Below, piece after piece: positions 26,686 to 36,438 of a stretch of DNA of 59,948 nucleotides. Every line of letters begins with the position of its first letter. Positions within the stretch are counted from its first letter, which is position 1. Both the position numbers and the translations under genes were made by a program. Location: assembly GCA_030632885.1 (NCBI GenBank), contig DAOVTW010000017.1, positions 1 to 59,948 of the forward strand, read 5' to 3'. The stretch is from JAIOSM01 sp023143455. GTDB lineage: Bacteria; Desulfobacterota; Desulfobacteria; Desulfobacterales; Desulfobacteraceae. The notes below the pieces were generated by a model, which did not search any database, was not told the DNA's origin, and saw nothing but the letters and a program-made list of their open reading frames with translations.

Positions 26686-26889
26686 TTATGGCTCTTGATC
26701 AATAGGTACTACTTGAAATGAATCTTTTACAGACTCAGAAATTCTTGTGGGGCGCCCCGTTTTTATGTTAACAAAAATCCATTCTGTCACAGTCTCAGCT
26801 AAAACTTTAGAATCTGTTTTGCGAATAAATTTGTATTTCCGCAAACAACTGAGTTTGGGCATAAATTCAACCTTTTGCTTTAAACATTC
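26686..26889 (-). pseudogene. acyl-CoA/ACP thioesterase C-terminal remnant
   Basis: This frame, too short for most ORF callers, reads KVEFMPKLSCLRKYKFIRK, then AETVTEWIFVNIKTGRPTRI and SESVKDSF before its TAA. The text resembles the C-terminal half of a hot-dog thioesterase domain. The N-terminal half, with the active site, is missing; the frame opens directly after the stop codon of the radical SAM gene. It is the deleted end of the division operon. Confidence 0.7.
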
Positions 26890-28602
26890 TTAGTTTTTTT
26901 TACATATTTTGCATTTCTTACAATCTATAATAGGGCAGGGCAATGTGGTATTTGCAAGTTTTGCCTTTTTGAATTCTTTAATTAAAAAGCTTTTTTTGAG
27001 ACCTGTATCTACTATATCCCAAGGTAGATCTAATTCAGTATCCCAAGTATTGTAGATAATTGGTTCTATATATTTTTTATTGTCTTTTAATGTTTTTGTC
27101 CATCCCTGGGCATGGGCAGCCTCAATAATATCAGCTGCTTTCCTATCGGCTCTTGAAAGAAAAGCATTTATTTTTGCTTGTTTAATAGATTCTATTTTAA
27201 CAACAACGTTTGCAATTTTTTTAAGTGCGTTTTTAATAATTTGAATTCTTTTTTTAAGTATTTTTTCAGAGGTAAATCCAACCCATTGAAATGGCGTTGA
27301 AGGTTTGGGTATAAAAGGGTTTATGCTTACAGTGATTGTCCCAATTTTCTTTTGTTTTTTTGAAGCTTGAAGAAAGGTTTGTTTTATTTTTTTTATTAAA
27401 TCAACAATTTCATAGATATCTTCAGGTTCTTCAAATGGAAGACCAATAAGAAAATATAGTTTGAGATTAATAATACCAGAACTTACGAGGTAATCAGTAC
27501 AGTTTAAGATTTCATCCTCAGAAATGTTTTTATTAATAATATTTCTCATCCTTTGTGAGCCTGCTTCTGGAGCAATTGTCGCAGTTTTAACAGAAGATTT
27601 ACCAATAGAACTTAGAACATTTTGACTTAAAACATCAGCTCTGAATGATGAGAATGAAGCTTGAAGACCTAATTGGCAAGTTTTTTCACAGATTTCATTT
27701 ATCGAAGGATGATCTGAGACTGCAGCGCTTACAAAACCAATTTTATTTGTTAATTTTTTACCTTTTTCAATGGATTTTAAAATATTTTTTTTAGGATAAA
27801 AGCGGGGAGGTCTATAGATAAACCCTGCACTGCAAAACCTACATCCATGTGGACATCCTCTACCAGTTTCAATTAAATAAGTATTTTGAAATGTGGTTTG
27901 AGAAGTCAAAATTGCGGTAGTGGTTGTAATTTCATCAAGGTTTTCAACATAATTTACTTTTATCTTTGATTTTGCATAGCTATATATCGGTTTTACTTTT
28001 TCTACTATATTTTGAATTGTTATAGATGTCTTGTAGAATGCTGGAATGTATGCAGAAGGTAAGTTTATCGCTAGATTTTTTAAAGTTTCTTCTTTAGCGT
28101 TTGAGGTTTGGTATATATCAAAAAATTGTTTGATATAAGATTCAGCTTCTCCAAGCAGAATACAATCTATAAATGGAGAAATCGGCTCTGGATTTAAAAA
28201 ACAGGAAATACCCCCTGCAATCACCAGCGGGTGGAATTTGTTTCTACCTGATGATCGTAGGGGGATTCCTGCATCTTGTAGGAGTGATACAAGATTAATG
28301 TAATCGTTCTCAAATGAGATTGAAAACGCAATAATATCAAAAGTTGCAAGGTTAATATTATTTTCAAAACTTTTCCCTGATTCTGATTTTTCAGAATGGA
28401 ATGCTCGCTCACAAGAAATTTCATTCTGATCATTTATTAATCTGTAGAGAGTCTGAAAGCCTAAGCTTGACATGCCAGCCCTGTAAGTATTCGGATAAAC
28501 AAGACAGACTCGTACAGCTCCTTTTTTACTGTATGGTTTAAAGCTTTGCTCCAGTGCTAAAAGGTCTTTATTTTTAATAACCTTTTTGCTAACTCTTTTC
28601 AT
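26890..28602 (-). CDS. B12-binding-type radical SAM protein (TIGR03960-like)
   Basis: A 570-residue Fe-S enzyme of unknown reaction. The N-terminal cobalamin-binding-like domain (VRVCLVYPNTYRAGMSSLGF) lacks a clear B12-ligand His. The radical SAM core has CPHGCRFC (CxxxCxxC) at the centre, TIAPEAGSQRMRN for SAM binding, and a C-terminal Cys cluster (CPIIDCKKCKIC) for an extra Fe-S site. It lies 6 nt downstream of ftsZ, so it shares the dcw transcript. Confidence 0.85.
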   Translation of the reverse strand: MKRVSKKVIKNKDLLALEQSFKPYSKKGAVRVCLVYPNTYRAGMSSLGFQTLYRLINDQNEISCERAFHSEKSESGKSFENNINLATFDIIAFSISFENDYINLVSLLQDAGIPLRSSGRNKFHPLVIAGGISCFLNPEPISPFIDCILLGEAESYIKQFFDIYQTSNAKEETLKNLAINLPSAYIPAFYKTSITIQNIVEKVKPIYSYAKSKIKVNYVENLDEITTTTAILTSQTTFQNTYLIETGRGCPHGCRFCSAGFIYRPPRFYPKKNILKSIEKGKKLTNKIGFVSAAVSDHPSINEICEKTCQLGLQASFSSFRADVLSQNVLSSIGKSSVKTATIAPEAGSQRMRNIINKNISEDEILNCTDYLVSSGIINLKLYFLIGLPFEEPEDIYEIVDLIKKIKQTFLQASKKQKKIGTITVSINPFIPKPSTPFQWVGFTSEKILKKRIQIIKNALKKIANVVVKIESIKQAKINAFLSRADRKAADIIEAAHAQGWTKTLKDNKKYIEPIIYNTWDTELDLPWDIVDTGLKKSFLIKEFKKAKLANTTLPCPIIDCKKCKICKKN

Positions 28603-28608
28603 TAACTA

Positions 28609-29811
28609 TCAGTCTGCTTTTCTACGCAAAAAAGTCGGAATATCTAAGTCTTCTTTATCATATGTAAAATTATTAAGATTCCCATGAATATCATCTCCAA
28701 CTGCTCTTTTAATTGGAGTTTCATAATCATTCCAATTTGCCAATTCTTCTTTAGTAGGATTTCTCAATTTTCCTGTAATATCTTTGTTCGGTTCAGAAGA
28801 TTTTTTTGTAAGATTTGTTTTAAATTTATGGATATTGGAATTTTCAATATTTTCATTAAGGTTAATTCCAGTAGCAATAACTGTGATTCTCATTTCATCA
28901 CCAAGAGTATCATCTATTGTCTGCCCCCAAATGATTTCTGCGTCATCACCCACTTCCTCATAAATTCTATCAGAAGCTTGAGTCATTTCATCAAGGGTTA
29001 AGTCACTGCTTGATGTAATGTTGAGTAGAACACCTTTTGCGCCTGATATGGAAATGTCTTCAAGAAGAGGATGGGAGATCGCTTTTTCAGCAGCTTCAAT
29101 AGCACGATTCTCTCCGTTTGCAAATCCAATTCCCATTAATGCATTACCAGCTTTACTCATAATTGTTTTAACATCAGCAAAGTCAAGATTTACAAGTCCT
29201 GGTACCATTATCAGATCAGTAATACCTTTGACAGAATGATGAAGAATTTCATCAGCTTTTATGAACATATCAAGCATTTTTGCCCCTTTTGGTGCAATGC
29301 CCCTAAGTCTGTCATTTGGTATTGTTATTACCGTGTCAGTCATCCCTTGGATTTCTTCAAGTCCTGCCATGGCCTGTTGTGCTTTTCTCTTTCCTTCAAA
29401 GGAAAATGGTTTTGAAGCCACAGCAACAGTTAGTATACCTAATTCCTTACATATTTCAGCAATAATTGGAGCAGCTCCTGTTCCAGTTCCTCCACCAAAT
29501 CCTGCTGTGATAAATACCATATGACTTCCCTGAAGTGCTTCTCGTATTTCATCAATATTCTCGCGAGCAGCTTCTCTACCAATATTAGGATTTGCTCCTG
29601 CACCAAGCCCTTGTGTTAATTGGGGCCCAAGCTGAATTTTTGTATCTGCTTTAGAATTGCTAAGTGCCTGTGCATCCGTGTTAGCTACTATAAATTTTAC
29701 ACCTTTAAGCCCTGCAGAAATCATATTATTCACAGCATTACCGCCTGCACCACCAACGCCAATTACTTTAATTTTTGCTGAGTTTTCACTATCTGTATAA
29801 GAAAAATTCAT
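28609..29811 (-). CDS. ftsZ: cell division protein FtsZ
   Basis: The tubulin-like GTPase that forms the division ring. The nucleotide core is VGGAGGNAVNNMI, and the tubulin signature FGGGTGTGAAPIIAEI is intact. The T7-loop region follows (NLDFADVKTIM), with a variable linker and the conserved C-terminal tail DLDIPTFLRRKAD that binds FtsA. The 400-residue length is normal. GGAGGTGG precedes the ATG. Confidence 0.98.
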   Translation of the reverse strand: MNFSYTDSENSAKIKVIGVGGAGGNAVNNMISAGLKGVKFIVANTDAQALSNSKADTKIQLGPQLTQGLGAGANPNIGREAARENIDEIREALQGSHMVFITAGFGGGTGTGAAPIIAEICKELGILTVAVASKPFSFEGKRKAQQAMAGLEEIQGMTDTVITIPNDRLRGIAPKGAKMLDMFIKADEILHHSVKGITDLIMVPGLVNLDFADVKTIMSKAGNALMGIGFANGENRAIEAAEKAISHPLLEDISISGAKGVLLNITSSSDLTLDEMTQASDRIYEEVGDDAEIIWGQTIDDTLGDEMRITVIATGINLNENIENSNIHKFKTNLTKKSSEPNKDITGKLRNPTKEELANWNDYETPIKRAVGDDIHGNLNNFTYDKEDLDIPTFLRRKAD

Positions 29812-29849
29812 TGTTCCACCTCCAATATAAAAAAAATTAATTATTTTTT

Positions 29850-31076
29850 CTAAACTATGTCTTTAAACCATTGTTTCATTCTTTTTAAAATTTTTGAGAC
29901 ACTGTTATCATTTACTTGCGCAAAGTTATTATGTTCAGTTGCCTGGCTCCCAAAGATTACAAGCCCCACTCCGGTTGCATACATTGGGTTTTTCACTATA
30001 TCTTTAAGACCACCTATTTGATTAGGGACTCCAACCCTAACTGGTGCATTGAATACAGACTCCGCTATCTCAGCAAGCCCATCAAGAACTACAGTACCAC
30101 CAGTTAAAACAAGCCCTGATGGAAATGAGTTTTCCAGTCCATTTTTGTAAACTTCTTCTTTAAGCAATGAAAAAATTTCATCTATTCTTGGTTCAAGAAT
30201 TTCTGCTAAAATACTTTTAGAAAGTTTTTTAGCAGGTCGTTCTCCAACTCCAGGTACTTCAATTATTTCTCCTTTATTAATGCTCGTAACAAGACATGTT
30301 CCATGCTGCAGCTTGATTTTTTCGGCTTCTGTCAATGGCGTTCTGAGACCAACAGAGATATCGTTTGTAAGGTTATGCCCCCCAAGAGTTAATTCATATG
30401 TATATTTGATATTGTTATCTTTGAAAATTGCAAGGTCCGCGGTTCCTCCACCAATATCAGCTAAAGCACAACCCAACTCTTTTTCTTCAGGAGTTAGGAC
30501 AGCTTCGCCGGATGCAAGGGATTCCAATACAATATCACAGACTTCAAGACCGGCCTTATGACAGCATTTAATAATATTTCTTACAGAAGAGACTGCCCCT
30601 GTAACAATATGTATTTTTGTTTCAAGCCTTATAGCAGTCATACCTACCGGGTTCTGGATCGATTCCATATCATCCACAATAAATTCCTGGGGTATTATGT
30701 GGATAATTTCTCGATCCGTTGGGATTGCAACAGCCTTTGCAGCATCAATCACACGATCAACATCAGCTTGAGTAATCTCTCTTCCTTTTATTGCAATTAA
30801 CCCATGGCTGTTATGCCCTTGTATATGATTTCCTGCAATTCCAACATAGACTGCTGAAACCTCACAATCTGCCATTATTTCGGCCTCTTCAACGGCTTTT
30901 CTAATGGAATTTACCGTAGCCTCAATATTTACTATGGAACCTTTACGCAAACCTGTAGAAGGATGAGACCCGACTCCAATAATACTCACTTCCCCTTCAA
31001 ACACTTCTGCAACAATTGCGCAAATTTTTGTAGTTCCAATATCAAGACCTACAACAATGTTTTCATTTCCCTGCAT
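29850..31076 (-). CDS. ftsA: cell division protein FtsA
   Basis: An actin-like ATPase that ties FtsZ to the membrane. VGLDIGTTKICAIVAEV is the phosphate-1 loop, and CALADIGGGTADLAIF and VLTGGTVVLDGLAEIA complete the actin fold. The C-terminal amphipathic helix (ILKRMKQWFKDIV) is the membrane anchor. GGAGG sits inside the end of ftsQ, and the two genes share a base (TAATG). Confidence 0.97.
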   Translation of the reverse strand: MQGNENIVVGLDIGTTKICAIVAEVFEGEVSIIGVGSHPSTGLRKGSIVNIEATVNSIRKAVEEAEIMADCEVSAVYVGIAGNHIQGHNSHGLIAIKGREITQADVDRVIDAAKAVAIPTDREIIHIIPQEFIVDDMESIQNPVGMTAIRLETKIHIVTGAVSSVRNIIKCCHKAGLEVCDIVLESLASGEAVLTPEEKELGCALADIGGGTADLAIFKDNNIKYTYELTLGGHNLTNDISVGLRTPLTEAEKIKLQHGTCLVTSINKGEIIEVPGVGERPAKKLSKSILAEILEPRIDEIFSLLKEEVYKNGLENSFPSGLVLTGGTVVLDGLAEIAESVFNAPVRVGVPNQIGGLKDIVKNPMYATGVGLVIFGSQATEHNNFAQVNDNSVSKILKRMKQWFKDIV

Positions 31077-31897
31077 TAGGCACCTCCTTTTGTTAGATTA
31101 TGCAGAGCATCTTTATCTTTTGATTTAACAAGCACATTCTCAGGATCATAAAGATCAAAGGTGCAGATTTCTTTGTTTATTAAATGATGCTTAAAATAAT
31201 TTGTTATTTGTTCAGCTTTATAAGCTTTACTTTGAAAGTCATAAAAGCCGAGTCGCATTGAAATTTGTTTATTAAAGTGCTCTGTTTCAATTGAAATACC
31301 CATGTTTTTATCAGCATTAACTTGGTGAATTTTACCAAAGCTATTCATACCAAGTACTTTTAGTACAGAATTGAAAAGCGGACCTTTAAAAATAAAAGTA
31401 CCTTCTGACTCGATGAGCTCAAGCCCTGTAATTATAGGCAGGTTGCTTAGTTTGTCTAGGTCAGGTTCATATTCTTTAAATGGTTTACCTTCACTATTTA
31501 TCAGAATTTCAGCAATGTTTTCAATTTTTACTATGGCAAGAGGTATTTCTTCGGTTAGTCTTATTGAGAGTAAAGAGGGAAATGATCTTTTTAAAGACAC
31601 ATTTTGAATCCATGGATGACTAAGAATTCTTTTTTGTAATAAAGCAAGATTTAACGAGAGGATATTATTGTTTTTTTCTATTTTTGCAAGATTGATTATT
31701 GACTGGCTTTTAACTCTGTTATTTCCGTTTATATGGATTTTCTTAATAGTAAAGTAGGTAGACTGTATTATAAAATCATAGGTATATATTAAAGCAATAC
31801 TGGTTATGCAAAGAATTAATAAAATAATTAATGGCTTTGAAACGAAGTTCGTACTAACAGTTTTTTTTGACTTATCCTTATACCTGTTTTTTTTCAT
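31076..31897 (-). CDS. ftsQ: cell division protein FtsQ
   Basis: Divisome scaffold. It has a short basic cytoplasmic end, one membrane helix (about residues 23-45, PLIILLILCITSIALIYTYD), then a POTRA domain (IKKIHINGNNRVKSQSIINL) and the FtsQ beta domain. The 273-residue length is typical. Position between murB and ftsA supports the call. Confidence 0.92.
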   Translation of the reverse strand: MKKNRYKDKSKKTVSTNFVSKPLIILLILCITSIALIYTYDFIIQSTYFTIKKIHINGNNRVKSQSIINLAKIEKNNNILSLNLALLQKRILSHPWIQNVSLKRSFPSLLSIRLTEEIPLAIVKIENIAEILINSEGKPFKEYEPDLDKLSNLPIITGLELIESEGTFIFKGPLFNSVLKVLGMNSFGKIHQVNADKNMGISIETEHFNKQISMRLGFYDFQSKAYKAEQITNYFKHHLINKEICTFDLYDPENVLVKSKDKDALHNLTKGGA

Positions 31898-31899
31898 TT

Positions 31900-32823
31900 T
31901 TATTCGCTTTTAATTATAATCTCTGTTTGAAGTTCTACTGAGTAAAGATTTAAAACTTTTTTTTTAATCAGCTCTTTTAATTGTAAAATATCTTCGCATT
32001 TGGCATTGCCAAGATTAACAATAAAATTTGCATGTTTATTTGATATCATAGCATCTCCAATTTTTTCACCTTTCAGCCCTGCCATGTCTATCAATTTCCC
32101 AGCAGGATAACCGGATCCAGGATTTTTAAAAATACATCCAGCACTATTAGAAGATAAAGGTTGTGTTGTTTTTTTATAGTTAAGATTTTTTTCAAAAAGG
32201 TACTTTATTTCTATTGATTTCCCTTTTTTGAAAAAGAGTGAAACTTCAATAATGATTCCCTTATTATTAAGTTTTCTATATGAAAACTTGAGATCATTTT
32301 TTTTTAATGTTTTCACTTCTCCCTGATTTGTAACAATTTTAATTGAGTCTACAAATTTTGAAATCGAACCATCAGGAGTGCCTGCATTCATAATTACAGC
32401 ACCTCCAATAGTACCTGGAATCCCTATTGCAAATTCAAAACCCTGAAAATTGTTTTTCATTACATATTTACAAAGCGTTGAAAGTTTTGTTCCAACCCCG
32501 GCAGTTACTTTAAATGAGTTAGAATCAATTTTGGTTGTCTTTATTTCTTGATTTAATTTGCTTGTTGAGATAACAAGCCCTCTAATGCCGTTGTCTTTGA
32601 TAAGAAGATTTGTTCCATCTCCTATTATGGTTAAAGGAATATTGTTTTTAGATGAAAAAGTAATAAGATTAATAAATTCACCATTTGTTTCAGGCATAGC
32701 AAAAAGATCAGCAGGACCGCCGACTTTTATTGAAGTGTGGTTCTTCATTGGCTCATCTGACAAAAGATTGAAATCTTCTTTGAGCTTTTTATAGGAATCT
32801 TTCAATTTTGCTATTCTTTCCAT
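31900..32823 (-). CDS. murB: UDP-N-acetylenolpyruvoylglucosamine reductase
   Basis: A FAD/NADPH enzyme making UDP-MurNAc. The FAD domain opens with NHTSIKVGGPADLF, and IGDGTNLLIKD and FEFAIGIPGTIGGAVIMNAG follow. The catalytic Ser is in NSAGCIFKNP. The length (307) and lack of an insert fit the type II (short) MurB. In this cluster murB occupies the place of ddlB in enteric bacteria, common for Deltaproteobacteria. Confidence 0.95.
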   Translation of the reverse strand: MERIAKLKDSYKKLKEDFNLLSDEPMKNHTSIKVGGPADLFAMPETNGEFINLITFSSKNNIPLTIIGDGTNLLIKDNGIRGLVISTSKLNQEIKTTKIDSNSFKVTAGVGTKLSTLCKYVMKNNFQGFEFAIGIPGTIGGAVIMNAGTPDGSISKFVDSIKIVTNQGEVKTLKKNDLKFSYRKLNNKGIIIEVSLFFKKGKSIEIKYLFEKNLNYKKTTQPLSSNSAGCIFKNPGSGYPAGKLIDMAGLKGEKIGDAMISNKHANFIVNLGNAKCEDILQLKELIKKKVLNLYSVELQTEIIIKSE

Positions 32824-32828
32824 TCTAC

Positions 32829-34196
32829 CTATAATTTCTCCAATAGTTTTTCACCAAGAGTGTAAATATCACCGGCACCAAGAGTTAAAACCAAATCATC
32901 CTTTTTTAATGTTTTTGTTAATATAGATAAGGCTTTTTCAAAATCAGCAGCATAGGATACATTCTTATGGCCATGTGCTTTTATCCCTTGTTTTAATTTT
33001 TCAGAATTTACATCTTTAATTTCTTTTTCACTTGCTGCATAGATAGGAAGAAGAATCAAAATATCAGAGCGGTAAAACGACCTTGTAAAATCAGCAAACA
33101 ATTCTTTTGTTCTTGTGTATCTGTGTGGTTGGAACAGAACAATAATTCGTTTTTCAGAGTACGATTTTCTTACAGCATCAAGAGTTGCTCTGATTTCAGT
33201 AGGATGGTGGCCATAATCATCCATTACTAGGATGCCGTTTTTTTCTCCTTTGATCTCAAGTCGTCGCTTTACTCCTTCAATTTTTTCAAGAGCGGTTTTA
33301 ATTATTTTAAAGTCAATATTAAGTTCTATACCAGTGGCAATGCTTGCAAGTGCATTGGAAATATTATGTTCGCCTGCAAGATTCAGAGTGACTTCTCCTA
33401 ATTTTTCTTTATTGTGAATAACAGTGAAAAAGCTTTGATTCTTTTTGAAATGAATATTTTTTGCCTGGGTATCAGCCTGGGCTGTCATACCAAATGTAGT
33501 ATAACGAACTTCAATTTTGGGCAGAATATTTTGAACATGTTCGTTGTCAAGGCAGAGTATTGCAAGTCCATAAAAAGGCACAGAATTGATAAATTGGACA
33601 AATTTTTCTTTTATATCATCAATATCTTTATAATAATCAAGATGCTCCAAATCAATATTCGTAACAATTGCCACAGCAGGCGAGTATTTAAGAAAAGAAC
33701 CATCACTTTCATCTGCTTCAGCTACAATAAATTCTCCTTTACCATGGAGGGAGTTAGTATTAAGGCTTTTAAGCAGTCCGCCAATAATGACAGTCGGGTC
33801 AAGCCCTGCTGTATTAAGAATTTCTGCTACCATTGAGGTCGTGGATGTTTTGCCATGAGCTCCTGCAACTGCAATTGAATATTTGATTCTCATGAGCTCA
33901 GCAAGCATTTCTGCTCTTGGGATTATCGGGATTAAATCCTCTTTTGCCTGAACAACTTCTGGATTGTCACTAGATATTGCAGTAGAGGTTACAACAACAC
34001 TTGCTCCCTTTATCTGTTCTTTTTTATGCTTGATGTAAATTTTTGCGCCTTTTTTTTCAAGGTGCTTAGTTAGGGGTGAGGCTTTTATATCAGAGCCTGA
34101 AACTTTGTACCCAAGGCTGATAAGCAATTCAGCAATGCCGCTCATACCGATCCCACCAATTCCTACAAAATGAATTTGATATTCTTTATGGTACAT
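32829..34196 (-). CDS. murC: UDP-N-acetylmuramate--L-alanine ligase
   Basis: Adds L-Ala to UDP-MurNAc. The Rossmann opening HFVGIGGIGMSGIAELL, the ATP loop AGAHGKTSTTSM, EADESDGSFLKY, DYGHHPTEIRATL and FQPHRYTRT are all MurC hallmarks. The 455-residue length is normal. Its start overlaps the murG stop by one base. Confidence 0.97.
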   Translation of the reverse strand: MYHKEYQIHFVGIGGIGMSGIAELLISLGYKVSGSDIKASPLTKHLEKKGAKIYIKHKKEQIKGASVVVTSTAISSDNPEVVQAKEDLIPIIPRAEMLAELMRIKYSIAVAGAHGKTSTTSMVAEILNTAGLDPTVIIGGLLKSLNTNSLHGKGEFIVAEADESDGSFLKYSPAVAIVTNIDLEHLDYYKDIDDIKEKFVQFINSVPFYGLAILCLDNEHVQNILPKIEVRYTTFGMTAQADTQAKNIHFKKNQSFFTVIHNKEKLGEVTLNLAGEHNISNALASIATGIELNIDFKIIKTALEKIEGVKRRLEIKGEKNGILVMDDYGHHPTEIRATLDAVRKSYSEKRIIVLFQPHRYTRTKELFADFTRSFYRSDILILLPIYAASEKEIKDVNSEKLKQGIKAHGHKNVSYAADFEKALSILTKTLKKDDLVLTLGAGDIYTLGEKLLEKL

Positions 34197-35311
34197 TACA
34201 CTCCTTGTTTTGAAGCCATGGTTAAAATTTTTTTGGCGATTTTAACATCAGCATCTGGCATCGCCATACTCAAAGATGCCTTGCCCATTTTTAGAAGTTG
34301 ATCTTTGTTATCTTTTAAGGATTCAATATGCTGTTTTAGAATTTGACCTGTTAGATCTTTATCTGAAATCACGATTGCAGCCTCAATTTTTTTAAGCTCT
34401 TTTGCATTGCTTGTTTGATGATCATCAGCAGCATAAGGATAAGGTATTAATATTGAAGGTTTGCCCTTCAGATTGATTTCAGATATTGTTCCAGCTCCTG
34501 CCCTTGAAATAATAAGATCAGCCATGTCTTGATAAAAGCCAAGATTATTAAAAAATGCTTTTGCAATTACATTTTTAATATCTAAGCTTAAATATTGTGT
34601 TTGAATTTGCTTCTCATCTTTTTCCCCGGTTTGATGAATAATATTGTACTGGTTTATATTTTTCATGGAGCTCAACGCTTCAAGCAGAGCTTTATTAATG
34701 CTGTTTGCACCCTGACTTCCTCCGGATATAAGAAGAGTGAATTTTTCTGAATCTAATGTTTTACTCAAATCAGATTCAGCAGTAGTGTTTTTTATTATCT
34801 TTCTTACTGGATTGCCAGTATGTATAGCGCCTTTTCTATCAGATAACAATTTTGTTTCTTTAAAATTTAAGAACATTACGTTTACAATTTTTGAAAGCAC
34901 TCTGTTTGTTAAACCTGGTATAGTGTTCTGTTCTTGAATAGCTGTATCAATGCCAACCAGCCAGGCGCCTGCAGCTATTGCGAAGGAAGAATATCCTCCT
35001 GTGCCGATTACCACGATTGGTTTGAATTTTTTTATTATGAGTAAAGCCTGAATAATGGATATAGGGATTATTAAAAGAGAGAATACAAGACTTAAAGGGT
35101 TTTTTCCCTTTATTGGTCTTGAATATAATTTTGCATAATTAAATCCAAAGCCAGCAATTATTCTTGTTTCAAACTCAGTTCCGATTCCTGCAAAAAGAAT
35201 TTTTACATTGGTATTTTCCTTTTTAAGAGCCTGGGCAATGGCAATGCCGGGGAATAAATGCCCTCCGGTTTTCCCACCAGCAATTAATATATTGATTTTC
35301 TTATCAGTCAT
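34196..35311 (-). CDS. murG: lipid II synthase, UDP-GlcNAc transferase MurG
   Basis: Adds GlcNAc to lipid I at the inner face of the membrane. The glycine-rich AGGKTGGHLFPGIAIAQAL, VIGTGGYSSFA, ISGGSQGANSINKAL and ISRAGAGTISEINLKGKPS are diagnostic of the GT-B glycosyltransferase. The 371-residue length is typical. It overlaps ftsW by a few bases. Confidence 0.96.
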   Translation of the reverse strand: MTDKKINILIAGGKTGGHLFPGIAIAQALKKENTNVKILFAGIGTEFETRIIAGFGFNYAKLYSRPIKGKNPLSLVFSLLIIPISIIQALLIIKKFKPIVVIGTGGYSSFAIAAGAWLVGIDTAIQEQNTIPGLTNRVLSKIVNVMFLNFKETKLLSDRKGAIHTGNPVRKIIKNTTAESDLSKTLDSEKFTLLISGGSQGANSINKALLEALSSMKNINQYNIIHQTGEKDEKQIQTQYLSLDIKNVIAKAFFNNLGFYQDMADLIISRAGAGTISEINLKGKPSILIPYPYAADDHQTSNAKELKKIEAAIVISDKDLTGQILKQHIESLKDNKDQLLKMGKASLSMAMPDADVKIAKKILTMASKQGV

Positions 35312-36434
35312 CTTTTACTGATGCTCCTATATTAATTAAAATACCCATAGCTGCCATATTTATAAGAAGTGATGTCCCACCGTAACTTAAAAATGGAAGA
35401 GTAAGACCTTTTGTGGGTAATGTTCCTAAAGCAACTCCTGTGTTTATGATTACCTGTAACGCAAGGCTTATGGTTAATCCTGCTGCAACCATGCTTCCAA
35501 AAATATTATCAGAAGTTCTTGCAATTTTTGCTCCTCGTATAAGGATTACACTGTAAAGTATAAAAACAGAAAGAACACCCATTAGACCAAGCTCCTCACC
35601 TATTATTGAAAAAATGAAATCAGTGTGGGGCTCTGGTAAATAGTGAAGTTTTGCTATGCTAAGTCCAAGACCTTTTCCAAACAATCCACCTGACCCAAAA
35701 GCTTTAAGGGAATGAGTGATTTGATATCCTGTATTAAAAGGGTCATCCCATGGATTAAGGAAAGCAAAAATCCTATCCATACGATAACTGACTTTATAAA
35801 CTGCAAAATAGAGTATAGGAATTAAAAATGGGACAGGGGATAAAAGATGTAGAATTGGGACTCCGGCTATAAACATCATTCCCCATGCTATAAGCCCAAG
35901 AATAATAACAGACCCAAAATCAGGCTGTATAAGTATAAGCATTGCAAAGAGACCATAAATAATAAGATGGGGAAAAAATCCTATGGTATAGTCAGTGATC
36001 TGCTCCTGCTTTTTGGAAAGTGAATAACTAAAGAAAATAATCAGTGCAAGTTTTGCAAACTCAGCAGGTTGAAAAGTTATGCTGCCAAGGCTGATCCATC
36101 TGTGAGCACCTCCTGCTTCAATGTTGATAGAAGGAACCAGTACAGCTATAAGTAGGCCAATTGACGTTAAAAATATTACATAAGACAGAGGTCTTAAAAA
36201 CTTGTACGGAAAAGAGGCAGCAAAAATAAGCACCCCAAAACTTATTAAACAGAAAAGAGCCTGTCTTTGTAAGTAATGGAAATTGTTGTTAAATTTTTGC
36301 ATGCTTATTCCTGAGCTTGCACTGTAAACCATAATAATACCAAGCCCTGCTAGAAGGAGAACAGAAAAAAATATTGCTTTTTCTGAAAATATTGGGTGCA
36401 ATGGTTTTAAAATAGATTTATTAAATTGTGCCAT
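35304..36434 (-). CDS. ftsW: peptidoglycan polymerase / lipid II handling protein FtsW
   Basis: SEDS-family membrane protein with about ten helices. Motifs include FQPAEFAKLALIIFFSYSL, the HSLKAFGSGGLFGKGLG loop, LPEPHTDFIFSIIGEELGL, and the closing TLPTKGLTLPFLSYGG signature. The ATG at 36434 (MAQFNKSILKP) is chosen over the TTG at 36449, which lies inside the murD end. Confidence 0.95.
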   Translation of the reverse strand: MAQFNKSILKPLHPIFSEKAIFFSVLLLAGLGIIMVYSASSGISMQKFNNNFHYLQRQALFCLISFGVLIFAASFPYKFLRPLSYVIFLTSIGLLIAVLVPSINIEAGGAHRWISLGSITFQPAEFAKLALIIFFSYSLSKKQEQITDYTIGFFPHLIIYGLFAMLILIQPDFGSVIILGLIAWGMMFIAGVPILHLLSPVPFLIPILYFAVYKVSYRMDRIFAFLNPWDDPFNTGYQITHSLKAFGSGGLFGKGLGLSIAKLHYLPEPHTDFIFSIIGEELGLMGVLSVFILYSVILIRGAKIARTSDNIFGSMVAAGLTISLALQVIINTGVALGTLPTKGLTLPFLSYGGTSLLINMAAMGILINIGASVKDD

Positions 36435-36438
36435 TTTG

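Noticed and set aside
33414..33836. 140-codon plus-strand frame inside murC
   Set aside because: Antisense shadow of a conserved ligase, with no motif of its own.
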